A stretch of DNA of 64,000 bases. Origin: Prevotella sp. Lineage in GTDB: Bacteria > Bacteroidota > Bacteroidia > Bacteroidales > Bacteroidaceae. The notes beneath the pieces were generated by a model. The model did no database searches. It saw only the letters and a program-made list of their open reading frames with translations, and was not told the DNA's origin. The stretch covers positions 62,001 through 126,000 of the forward strand of contig JAEEVW010000003.1 of assembly GCA_016291085.1 (NCBI GenBank), written 5' to 3'. Position numbers and translations under genes: made by a program. Position 1 is the stretch's first letter, and each line of letters opens with the position of its first letter. Of the stretch, positions 1 through 8,544 are shown piece by piece.

Positions 1-169
1 TATCTTAAACGAGTAAAAGTCCACGCCATCCGGCGCGAACTCCAACTTTCGTTCTTGATAAATTCTTTCAATTTTGCCGATTTAGGAATACAAGAATCTA
101 AAAGCGGATATTCATCCTATATGTTTTTTTTATTTATCTCAGCCCATAGGCATCTGCGGTTTTTAAGGG
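1..169 (-). repeat. Structured dispersed repeat, copy A (truncated by window edge)
   Basis: Read on the minus strand, this stretch matches the plus strand at 22307-22470 over its whole length. Near-identical blocks are CCGCAGATGCCTATGGGCTG, AATCGGCAAAATT, GGCGTGG and TCGTTTAAG. It begins about 10 bases after the stop codon of the PIN-domain gene. A hairpin GCGCC/GGCGT with loop GGAT and a four-pair stem TATC/GATA (plus 57-60 with 1-4) correspond to stems in the other copy, with compensatory changes. No open frame is shared by the copies, so it is probably a structured RNA or structured DNA element rather than a gene. The rest of this copy lies outside the window. Confidence 0.75.
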
Positions 170-177
170 TTCAACAA

Positions 178-597
178 TTATTTGTTTTCTATAAGTTTTA
201 AGCCCTGCTTTCGATAGAACGGGAATTTTGTATCAGAGCTTATTAGCGTCATCTTATGAGATATTGCTTGAGCAATAATGATGTGGTCGAAAGGATCTTT
301 GTGGTCTTGTTCCTCGTTAATTCGTAATGCAGCAAGAGTCCTTATGACATTAATGTCTGAATTGTCGATTTCAACCGAAGGATCATTCAGTACGAAAGAA
401 ATCATTTCAGCCTCAGATTTCCAGACGTTTGACAGCAATTTCTTAGTACGAAACGCTATGATGAGCTCCTGAAGACTGAAAATACTCAAGTATTTCAAAT
501 TCTCAGGATCTTCGAGATAGGCACATACATCTTTGGACAACGACTTTTGATCGCTGACCATGTATACATAGATGTTAGTGTCGAGGAGTAAACGCAT
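178..597 (-). CDS. PIN-domain toxin (VapC-like ribonuclease)
   Basis: This 139-residue protein has the layout of a PIN-domain endoribonuclease, the toxin of VapBC-type modules. The acidic metal-binding residues are visible as D6 (LLLDTN), E44 (SLQEL), D104 (KDPFDHIIIAQA) and D122 (ISSD). An upstream in-frame ATG at 660 would add 21 residues that do not fit the family; the ATG at 597 opens directly on the hydrophobic strand that carries D6. That start overlaps the stop codon of a 33-codon gene (TAATG), which points to translational coupling with its antitoxin. PIN toxins usually cleave tRNA or rRNA; the target here is unknown. A structured repeat follows the stop codon. Confidence 0.85.
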   Translation of the reverse strand: MRLLLDTNIYVYMVSDQKSLSKDVCAYLEDPENLKYLSIFSLQELIIAFRTKKLLSNVWKSEAEMISFVLNDPSVEIDNSDINVIRTLAALRINEEQDHKDPFDHIIIAQAISHKMTLISSDTKFPFYRKQGLKLIENK

Positions 598-698
598 TAG
601 TCCAAAACTACGGGATCTGTAATTGTTATTGTACCTTGAGTGGCTTCGTAGTACTCCCAAAACTCTTTCGCCTTTTCTTCTTTTTCTTTCTTGCTCAT
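597..698 (-). CDS. Candidate mini-antitoxin upstream of the PIN toxin
   Basis: This 33-residue frame starts MSKKEKEEKAKEFWEYY and ends DPVVLD. It is rich in Lys and Glu at the N-terminus (likely helix) and more hydrophobic at the C-terminus. It lies between a good TATCTTTG promoter and the PIN gene, and its stop overlaps the toxin start as TAATG, the usual coupling of an antitoxin and its toxin. A GTG two codons upstream (GTG ATT ATG) is an alternative start. It is much shorter than typical VapB proteins and has no recognisable DNA-binding domain. The antitoxin function is inferred from position only. Confidence 0.6.
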   Translation of the reverse strand: MSKKEKEEKAKEFWEYYEATQGTITITDPVVLD

Positions 699-721
699 AA
701 TCACAAATTATAATTCGTTCG

Positions 722-753
722 CAAAGATAGGAACTTTTTCTGAAACTTCCAAA
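722..753 (-). promoter_or_regulatory. Promoter of the antitoxin-PIN pair
   Basis: On the minus strand there is TTTG, 20 bases, then TATCTTTG, which matches the Bacteroidetes -33/-7 promoter. The -7 box ends 23 bases before the antitoxin ATG. The block TTTGGAAG...AAAAAGTTCCTAT-TTTGC is nearly the same as the promoter of the DUF4160/DUF2442 pair at 21682-21713. Confidence 0.75.
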
Positions 754-780
754 TTAAACAAAGAAAAAGTAGAAAAGAAG

Positions 781-820
781 GAAATAAAAAGAAGACCTAA
801 GCAGAATTGCTCAGGTCTTC
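781..820 (-). terminator. Intrinsic terminator of the lipoprotein gene
   Basis: GAAGACCT and AGGTCTTC with inner AGCA/TGCT form a hairpin at 791-820, followed on the minus strand by CTTTTTATTT. It lies 22 bases beyond the stop of the lipoprotein gene. Confidence 0.8.
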
Positions 821-842
821 CTTGTATGGCGAAAAGACGTAA

Positions 843-1340
843 CTACAGCGGACTTACGGTACCCTCGTAGTCGATGTAGTCGCGGTCGTCGGGTGTCACG
901 CGGATGCGGGCACTGCCGGATTTGTCGACATTGATATAGAACTTGTATTCGCTGCCTTGGTAGTCCACCTTGAAGGTAATGATGCCACACGCCTTCTTAG
1001 GTTGGTACTGCAGCACATAGTCCTGTGCCTCGGTTCTGAACTCGAGTTTGGAGTCCATGCGAATCTCGCCACGGGTCTTCATGTGGGGAATGTCGTCACG
1101 TCCCACGTAGGGCAGCGAGCAGTCGACCATATTGCCTTCAATCTTCAGCCAACGGCCCATTACCGGATTGCTGACGCCACGCTTGGGTGTCATCTCAGTG
1201 ATACTGATTCTGTACTTCTGATTGCCTATGCTGGTCTTCAACATCTTCAGGGCCTCAGCCTGTCGGGCTGCACGCTCTTCGGAGGAAAGGCACGCTGTCA
1301 GCAACAGCACGCTCAGCAACATCAAAAAATATTTCTTCAT
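843..1340 (-). CDS. Small lipoprotein of unknown function
   Basis: This 165-residue protein has a lipoprotein signal peptide: Lys-Lys, a hydrophobic run and the lipobox LLTAC, so Cys at about position 17 should be lipidated. I chose the ATG at 1340 because it opens directly on the signal peptide; the ATG at 1367 would put an unlikely leader in front. A short charged stretch (SSEERAARQAEA) follows the Cys, and the rest looks beta-rich, ending with PDDRDYIDYEGTVSPL. I do not recognise the family. It sits downstream of the isomerase-family gene in the same direction with a hairpin between them, so it may be transcribed partly by read-through; no clear TAnnTTTG box is seen before it. Confidence 0.75.
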   Translation of the reverse strand: MKKYFLMLLSVLLLTACLSSEERAARQAEALKMLKTSIGNQKYRISITEMTPKRGVSNPVMGRWLKIEGNMVDCSLPYVGRDDIPHMKTRGEIRMDSKLEFRTEAQDYVLQYQPKKACGIITFKVDYQGSEYKFYINVDKSGSARIRVTPDDRDYIDYEGTVSPL

Positions 1341-1398
1341 AGCTAAACTTTCTATTTTTCTACGCACGAAAGGCGCTCAAGTGTTTTGTTTATTAAGA

Positions 1399-1425
1399 AG
1401 GCCCGAGCAATTGATGCTCAGGCCT
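1399..1425 (-). terminator. Hairpin after the isomerase-family gene
   Basis: AGGCC-c-GAGCA, a five-base loop, then TGCTC-a-GGCCT form a strong stem. The tail on the minus strand is TCTTAATA, only moderately T-rich, so termination may be partial and may allow read-through into the lipoprotein gene. Confidence 0.6.
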
Positions 1426-1456
1426 CCTCATATAGTAGGTAACCCCACTTTATCCC

Positions 1457-2953
1457 TTATGCGAAGGGGTTCTCGGTGGGATAGTAGTCACCCTTCGGGA
1501 AGTTGTAGTCAATCTCCTCAACGGGGATGCCCATGTACTTCAGCACCTCCCACATATACTTACCAGCGTGCTCGAACATAACGGCAGCGTGGTGTGGATA
1601 GTGCTTCTCGATGAGGACGTGACGATAGAAGCGACTCATGTTCTTGATACCGAAGGTACCGATAGAACCGAATGAGCGTGTAGCTACTGGCAGGATCTCA
1701 CCCTGAGCGATGTAAGCGCGGAGCTTGGTGTCGGCAGTAGACTGCAGACGATATACAGTAGCCTTGCCAGGCTTCAGGTCACCCTCGAGGGTACCGTTGG
1801 TAACCTCAACAGGCAGAGCGCGAGCCATAATGCGCTGGAAGCACATCTGGCAGTTGCAAACCTTAGAAGAAGCGGTGTTACCACAGTGGAAGCCCATGAA
1901 GATCTCCTTGTCTGTGTACTCGTCGCACAGGAACTTCTTGCCCTTGATGCTCTCCTCGTACATGTCGCGAGGTACAGAGTTGTTGATGTCGAGCAGCGTT
2001 ACGGCATCCTGAGTGATGCAGGTTCCGATGAACTCACTGAGAGCGCCATAGATGTCAACCTCACAAGCTACGGGGATACCGCGAGAGGTCAGACGGCTGT
2101 TGACATAGCAGGGAACGAAGCCGAACTGAGTCTGGAAAGCGGGCCAGCACTTGTTAGCCATAGCCACGAACTGACGAGAGCCCTTGTGAGCCTCAATCCA
2201 GTCAGTCAACGTCAGCTCATACTGGGCGAGCTTAGGCAGCACCTGAGGAATCTTGTTGCCACCGCCAAGCTCAGCAACCATATCCTTCACAACATCGTCG
2301 ATGCGTGGGTCGCCAGCGTGCTTCTGGAAAGCCTCGAACAGGTCGAGCTCAGAGTTCTCCTCAATCTCAACGTCGAGATCATAGAGGGCACGGATAGGAG
2401 CGTTACAAGCCAGGAAGTTGTTGGGACGAGGACCGAAGCTGATGATTTTCAGGTTCTGCAGACCCACGATAGCGCGAGCGATGGGCAGGAACTCATGAAT
2501 CATCTCAGCGCACTGGGCAGCGTCGCCTACGGGCTCCTCAGGAATGTAAGCACGAGTCTTGCGCAGCGACAGAGCCTGGCTGGCATTCAGCATACCGCAG
2601 TAAGCGTCACCACGACCGTCAATCAGGTTGTTCTGAGTCTCCTCAGCAGCAGCGCAGAACATCGTTGGGCCCTGGAACCAGTCAGCAATCATGGTCTCAG
2701 AAATCTCAGGACCGAAGTTGCCAAGATATACTACGAGGGCATTACAGCCAGCCTTCTGGACATCAGCCAGAGCCTGCTGAGCGTGAATCTCACTCTCAAC
2801 GATACAGATGGGGCACTCATAGATATCAGCCTTGTCGAATTTCTTTTCATACTCGGCAATCACAGCCTTGCGGCGGTTTACGGCCAATGACTCGGGGAAA
2901 CAGTCGCGAGAAACGGCGACGATTCCAATCTTAATTTTAGGTACGTTGTTCAT
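1457..2953 (-). CDS. L-fucose/L-arabinose isomerase-family protein
   Basis: This 498-residue cytosolic protein belongs to the ketol isomerase family that includes FucI and AraA, which interconvert aldoses and ketoses with a divalent metal. The likely metal ligands are E298 (ACEVDIYG), D322 (LLDINN) and H356 (GFHCGN), in the order and spacing expected. It is about 90 residues shorter than E. coli FucI, so it belongs to the shorter Bacteroidetes branch whose sugar is not settled. It lies next to a large exported glycosidase but no fucose kinase or aldolase is in the window, so the substrate is left open. Transcription should start from a TATCTTTG box at 2997-3004. Confidence 0.85.
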   Translation of the reverse strand: MNNVPKIKIGIVAVSRDCFPESLAVNRRKAVIAEYEKKFDKADIYECPICIVESEIHAQQALADVQKAGCNALVVYLGNFGPEISETMIADWFQGPTMFCAAAEETQNNLIDGRGDAYCGMLNASQALSLRKTRAYIPEEPVGDAAQCAEMIHEFLPIARAIVGLQNLKIISFGPRPNNFLACNAPIRALYDLDVEIEENSELDLFEAFQKHAGDPRIDDVVKDMVAELGGGNKIPQVLPKLAQYELTLTDWIEAHKGSRQFVAMANKCWPAFQTQFGFVPCYVNSRLTSRGIPVACEVDIYGALSEFIGTCITQDAVTLLDINNSVPRDMYEESIKGKKFLCDEYTDKEIFMGFHCGNTASSKVCNCQMCFQRIMARALPVEVTNGTLEGDLKPGKATVYRLQSTADTKLRAYIAQGEILPVATRSFGSIGTFGIKNMSRFYRHVLIEKHYPHHAAVMFEHAGKYMWEVLKYMGIPVEEIDYNFPKGDYYPTENPFA

Positions 2954-2996
2954 AAAAAAAATGTTATATAAAGTAATGTTTAGTCAGATACGGATG

Positions 2997-3004
2997 CAAA
3001 GATA
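2997..3004 (-). promoter_or_regulatory. -7 box of the isomerase-family gene
   Basis: TATCTTTG on the minus strand, 43 bases before the ATG at 2953. The leader between them is AT-rich and carries no obvious structure. Confidence 0.7.
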
Positions 3005-3080
3005 CGAAAATATCGTGAAAAGCGAATCGTAAAAGGGAAAAATCTGCTAACGTATAGTTTTTTTTAACGTTCATATCTCC

Positions 3081-6011
3081 CTATTGCAGCGTCACAGCCA
3101 TCAAACCTATCACCACATCGTTGGAAAGTGTACGCAACGTAAGCGACTGCAACTTCTTCTGGCGGTTCAATGGCATACGCAACATGGTGGCTGCACCACC
3201 AGGAATCTCTCCACCATCAGCTCCCTTGGGACCAATCTCGCCACCCTGAGCATGAGTGAAGGGCAGATTCAGGGTCTTACCCAAGTCGCGACTGACCTTG
3301 CTCGATGCTAAAGCAATACGATAGGGACGCGGCTGGGCGGTACGAAACGCAAGATTGTCGACATAGTAGTCGCGCTCGATGGGACACCAGTTGTCTGGAT
3401 TCACCAGTTGCAGGGTATCGGACGTACCGTCCTGATACTGCGCCACAACAATGCCATTGGCAATGCGACTCTGCATGTGGTTGGTAGTACCCGCCAACAG
3501 GAGCCACGCCTGACGGTAGCGTCCGCTCATGGGAATGCTGATGCTGTCAGGATAGTTGTCCCACAGCGAGGTGAAGGCAATGTTTCTGCCCTCGGCATAC
3601 GTGCGGAACGGCACACCCATCGCGACGAACTCGTCCTTGGCGATGAGCGAGCGGAACACAGAGTCGTTGATTTGGGGCAGATAGTCGGGATGACACCAGT
3701 CGCCCACGCCCTGCAACGGAATCTGCAATGTTGTATATGGCGGACGGGGCGAACGGTATTCGTGGCGGAAAATGTTAGTCACGCTGTCGTTCAGCACGCG
3801 GTCGATGTTCTGCTTGTGAAACTTCTCGATGAAGGCGGGCTCGTCAGTATCATGTCGTTGCGAATCGGCCATCACATAGCCCTTGTAGGTAACCTCCGGG
3901 TACTTGACAGGCACTTTGACACGGATTGTCTGATGCGCGTCGCTGTTGCCTACAACGTCGCGATACTTTCCCATACCGAGGTTCTGACGGATAATTATCT
4001 TTTGAGGTTGGGCGAAGTGCTGCGTGACCTCGTAAACAGCCTCGTCGCCTTGACGCTGATACTTATAATATATATAAGGTGTACGGACTGATGCCGAATC
4101 CCACGCCTCAGGGAAGCCAGGACGGATGATGCAACGCCCCTCGAGAGCGTCGGGCTGGATTCCGAAAAGACCCTGAATGAGTGTGCGTGCCGAGATGCCG
4201 ATGCAGTCACCAAAGTCGCGATAGCACTCCCCACGAGCAGCATCATACTTGCTAATCTGCCCGAAGTTGGCAGGCGACTGCCCGTCGTACATCTGGTCCA
4301 TCACGTTGGCCATCATCAGCTGATAGCCCTCCTCCGAACGTCCCGCTTCGAAATAGGCCAGCGCCGTATGCATCACCTCAGCAGCAGCCACATTATTGAC
4401 GCTCCAGGAATAGGGCAGCCAGTTGCTGGTTGAAATAGTTGACAATTGAGAATTGAGATTTGAGAATTGAGAATTATGATTAGAACTAAGGGAGGAAAGG
4501 GGGATATGGGGAATCTCGTTGTCGACATACTTCGTGGCCTGATAAGCCTGTTCTGGTGTGCAGGCGCCGCAGTCGATGGGCGTATAGACACTCCACACGG
4601 CAGCACTCTCATGAACGCGCTTCAACCCCATCAGGTCCTGATACTCAGCCCAGTGACCTGCATCCTTCAGCCACAAACGGGCATTCATAGCTTCCAAAAT
4701 AGCATCTGCCTCTTTCTGGTAGGGGGTGCCGTTCTCACCAATGAGACGAGCGATACGTGCTGCCAGTTTATTGGCACGATAGTTATAGGCAGACGAGTGG
4801 GTCACCGCCCCACCACTATAATAGAGGGCATCGCTGGCCCAAATGCAGCAATAGGCATCGTAGAGGTGGTCGCCATCTGGGTCAAAGTTACGTTTCTCCC
4901 AGGCCAGATGTCTCGTCAACACGGGCCACATCTTTTTAAGATAGGCTTTGTCTGCATCATATTGGAAGTGCCACAGCAACTCGTCAATGTAGTTCAGGTT
5001 CATGTCGTAGTGGTGCATCTGGTCGTTGCGCTCTGGATTCCGACAGATATAGCCATTCGAATACATCTGTGTCCCCCACTCTTTCTTGGCACGAGCCAGG
5101 CGCTGTTTTTCATCCTGCGTAGGATGGGCATATTGGGCAGGAACGTTGTCGACCTGACTCTTGGCATAAGCGTCGAAATGGCTGACAGCACGCTCGGGCC
5201 AACCCAGCACGTCGCCCAAATAGCCTGCACGCCAGCCTGCCAACGGCATTCGCCAGCCAATGCAGCCATGCAACCACGTCTTGCCGTCCCAGTCGCCCTC
5301 GGCAGCAATCACCAAGGCGCTACCCAGCGTGTTGACATAGGGATCGGGCGTATTGAACTCTATACGGGAGCCCAGCTCTCGCATCGCTGTCTCCAGTTCC
5401 TCAAAACGCTCAGCACCTTCTCGTTCGTGGGTTTTGTTTGTTGTGATACCATCACAACATACGTAACACTCCTCATCGAACGTCTGCGACCACTGCTGGA
5501 CGGGTGTCTTGCCATCAGCCTCGAAGGCCTCACGCGGATCGACACCCAAATCGCCATTACGCGACAGTTTGGCATTACGAATGCGGCTCACCACCACATC
5601 CAATGTGACGTCACCATCGAAACCCGTTGCCTGAAAACGCCACATAGTCTGCTCTGCCTGCAAAGATGCTACTACTTTGACACGCAGTGTGGCTTTCTGA
5701 CCCCACGATTTATGGCGCAGCAAGTAACTACGCATCCCGTCTTCATAACGTGCTTCGCAAAAGTCGGTCTTATCAAGCAAAACGCCATTCACACAAAACT
5801 GCACATTACGGCAATCGTTCTTCTTGTATAAAGCAAACACTGGACGGTCACTGGTTTCCACACGCCATTCGGTATGACCACCATATATTGCTCGCGTATA
5901 GCGGTGCTGGCCATTCACACATACGAAGGCACGCCCCTCAGGACGATAGTGCTGAGCCGACATGCTCAGCGACAGCATCAAGGCTGACAAAACAAACACG
6001 ATTCGTTTCAT
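3081..6011 (-). CDS. Exported DUF4450 / six-hairpin glycosidase-like protein
   Basis: This 976-residue protein begins with a signal peptide (MKRIVFVLSALMLSLSMSAQ), so it is exported. The N-terminal region resembles the DUF4450 domain of Bacteroidetes carbohydrate enzymes (GRAFVCVNG, RYTRAIYGGH, WRVETSDRPVF). The centre has the helix-rich, Trp/Tyr-rich character of an (alpha/alpha)6 six-hairpin glycosidase (WASDALYYSGGAV, YNYRANKLAARI), and a beta-rich C-terminus follows. The substrate is unknown. The start at 6011 was chosen over 6098 because it begins the signal peptide and the -7 box lies only six bases upstream. A (CTCAATT)n repeat at 4441-4482 encodes an Asn/Ser/Leu-rich insert (HNSQFSNLNSQLSTI). 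Family assignment is from memory. Confidence 0.75.
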   Translation of the reverse strand: MKRIVFVLSALMLSLSMSAQHYRPEGRAFVCVNGQHRYTRAIYGGHTEWRVETSDRPVFALYKKNDCRNVQFCVNGVLLDKTDFCEARYEDGMRSYLLRHKSWGQKATLRVKVVASLQAEQTMWRFQATGFDGDVTLDVVVSRIRNAKLSRNGDLGVDPREAFEADGKTPVQQWSQTFDEECYVCCDGITTNKTHEREGAERFEELETAMRELGSRIEFNTPDPYVNTLGSALVIAAEGDWDGKTWLHGCIGWRMPLAGWRAGYLGDVLGWPERAVSHFDAYAKSQVDNVPAQYAHPTQDEKQRLARAKKEWGTQMYSNGYICRNPERNDQMHHYDMNLNYIDELLWHFQYDADKAYLKKMWPVLTRHLAWEKRNFDPDGDHLYDAYCCIWASDALYYSGGAVTHSSAYNYRANKLAARIARLIGENGTPYQKEADAILEAMNARLWLKDAGHWAEYQDLMGLKRVHESAAVWSVYTPIDCGACTPEQAYQATKYVDNEIPHIPLSSLSSNHNSQFSNLNSQLSTISTSNWLPYSWSVNNVAAAEVMHTALAYFEAGRSEEGYQLMMANVMDQMYDGQSPANFGQISKYDAARGECYRDFGDCIGISARTLIQGLFGIQPDALEGRCIIRPGFPEAWDSASVRTPYIYYKYQRQGDEAVYEVTQHFAQPQKIIIRQNLGMGKYRDVVGNSDAHQTIRVKVPVKYPEVTYKGYVMADSQRHDTDEPAFIEKFHKQNIDRVLNDSVTNIFRHEYRSPRPPYTTLQIPLQGVGDWCHPDYLPQINDSVFRSLIAKDEFVAMGVPFRTYAEGRNIAFTSLWDNYPDSISIPMSGRYRQAWLLLAGTTNHMQSRIANGIVVAQYQDGTSDTLQLVNPDNWCPIERDYYVDNLAFRTAQPRPYRIALASSKVSRDLGKTLNLPFTHAQGGEIGPKGADGGEIPGGAATMLRMPLNRQKKLQSLTLRTLSNDVVIGLMAVTLQ
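4441..4482. repeat. 7-bp tandem repeat (AATTGAG)n inside the glycosidase gene
   Basis: The plus strand reads (gac)AATTGAG-AATTGAG-ATTTGAG-AATTGAG-AATTATGATTA. The same word, ending in the same AATTATGATTA, occurs between genes at 44219-44250 and 57922-57960, but here it is within the coding region. One unit is seven bases, so gain or loss of a unit would shift the glycosidase reading frame. Confidence 0.85.
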
Positions 6012-6017
6012 GCCGAC

Positions 6018-6048
6018 AAAATTACAAATTTGCTGGGACAATGCAAAA
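6018..6048 (-). promoter_or_regulatory. Promoter of the glycosidase gene, leaderless
   Basis: TTTTG, 19 bases and TAATTTTG on the minus strand match the Bacteroidetes consensus. Only six bases separate the -7 box from the ATG at 6011, so the mRNA would begin at or next to the start codon. Confidence 0.6.
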
Positions 6049-6202
6049 TAAAACGCACAAAAAAAAATCCGACTGTCATCACGACAATCGAATTTCAAAA
6101 CAAACTACTTAAAAACTAATCTACTAAAACAAATCAAAAAAATATCTCTTTCTTATAGAATTCTAATACGATATTATCAAGAGTTTTAACGCTCCGACGA
6201 TG

Positions 6203-6210
6203 CAAAGTTA
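6203..6210 (-). promoter_or_regulatory. Possible second upstream promoter for the glycosidase
   Basis: The minus strand carries AAAAAGTTCC directly followed by TAACTTTGC, the same arrangement as at the two toxin-antitoxin promoters. It would give a transcript with a leader of about 190 bases. The remainder of the 6012-6430 gap is AT-rich and shows no gene. Confidence 0.5.
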
Positions 6211-6372
6211 GGAACTTTTTCATTACATTGCAAGCTTTTTGGCAAAAATCGACACCTTTCTTGATTTATATCAATGCGTAAGTATGTATTTTTGAACGCT
6301 TTAGCATTTTTTGCCAACCTGGGATTACAAAAAAGTATCATTAAAGGGCAAGAGAGTAATACCAAAAAGAAA

Positions 6373-6403
6373 GGTAGCAGGACGCTCTATGCACCCTGCT
6401 ACC
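6373..6403 (-). terminator. Terminator of groES-groEL
   Basis: GGTAGCAGG and CCTGCTACC form a perfect nine-pair stem with a 13-base loop; the minus-strand tail is TTTCTTTTT. Confidence 0.85.
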
Positions 6404-6430
6404 CCTTATGATAATATCCTTTAGTCGATA

Positions 6431-8068
<1,638 letters not shown>

Positions 8069-8079
8069 TTATTTTTTGT

Positions 8080-8111
8080 GTTATTACGTTATACCGTTAT
8101 CACGTTATTAC
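8080..8111. repeat. 8-bp tandem repeat in the groES-groEL gap
   Basis: Four copies of GTTAT-N3 (GTTATTAC, GTTATACC, GTTATCAC, GTTATTAC) fill most of the gap between groES and groEL. It is one of a set of short tandem repeats at gene junctions in this window. Confidence 0.8.
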
Positions 8112-8116
8112 GAAAA

Positions 8117-8389
8117 TTATTTCTCAATCACTGCGAGCACGTCGCTCTGACGCATCATCAGATATTTCTCGCCCTCGAACTCCAGCTCTGTGCCGCTGTA
8201 CTTACCATACAACACTTCATCGCCTGCCTTCAGCACCATCTCTTCATCCTTGGTTCCCTGACCAACGGCCTTGATGGTTCCATGAAGGGGTTTCTCTTTT
8301 GCGGTATCAGGAATAATGATACCACCAATCTTTTCTTCAGCCGGTGCAGGCACTACCAACACGCGGTCTCCTAATGGTTTGATGTTCAT
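8117..8389 (-). CDS. groES: Co-chaperonin GroES (Hsp10)
   Basis: This 90-residue protein shows the GroES pattern: [12 protein letters not shown] at the start, the mobile loop region ([17 protein letters not shown]) and the later [13 protein letters not shown]. It caps the GroEL chamber. It is the first gene of the groES-groEL operon. The upstream region lacks a close TAnnTTTG box but has TGGCAC-N6-GGC at 8439-8453, which resembles a sigma-54 promoter, and a CTGCCA/TGGCAG palindrome, so heat-shock control may differ from the housekeeping pattern. Confidence 0.97.
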   Translation of the reverse strand: MNIKPLGDRVLVVPAPAEEKIGGIIIPDTAKEKPLHGTIKAVGQGTKDEEMVLKAGDEVLYGKYSGTELEFEGEKYLMMRQSDVLAVIEK

Positions 8390-8438
8390 AATACTTAATA
8401 TTTTATTAAATGTTTATTTTACGTCTGACCACATCACT

Positions 8439-8453
8439 GCCAAAACTGTGCCA
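8439..8453 (-). promoter_or_regulatory. Sigma-54-like promoter of groES-groEL
   Basis: The minus strand reads TGGCACAGTTTTGGC, with GG and GC separated as in the -24/-12 consensus (TGGCAC-N5-TTGC); one base of the -12 TTGC is G instead of T. It would start transcription near 8427, giving a leader of about 38 bases. This is inference from the motif alone. Confidence 0.45.
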
Positions 8454-8464
8454 ATCGTGTCAGT

Positions 8465-8479
8465 CTGCCACATTGGCAG
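8465..8479. promoter_or_regulatory. Palindrome upstream of the groES promoter
   Basis: CTGCCA-cat-TGGCAG is a perfect 6-bp inverted repeat just upstream of the sigma-54-like motif. It could be an operator or only part of the adjoining terminator region; the classical CIRCE element is not present. Confidence 0.4.
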
Positions 8480-8510
8480 AAAAAAAGCAGGCATTATTAC
8501 AAATGCCCGC
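8480..8510 (-). terminator. Terminator of the glmM transcript
   Basis: GCGGGCATT and AATGCCTGC form the stem on the minus strand, followed by TTTTTTT. It lies 35 bases beyond the glmM stop. Confidence 0.85.
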
Positions 8511-8544
8511 CTTTCTTTATTTAAATAAAACCATTAAAAATATC

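Noticed and set aside
1886..2890. A 334-codon open frame on the plus strand opposite the isomerase-family gene
   Set aside because: Antisense of a well-supported enzyme; composition typical of a shadow frame.
4467..5831. A 454-codon open frame on the plus strand opposite the glycosidase
   Set aside because: No signal, domain or promoter is seen, and the opposite strand encodes a complete exported protein.
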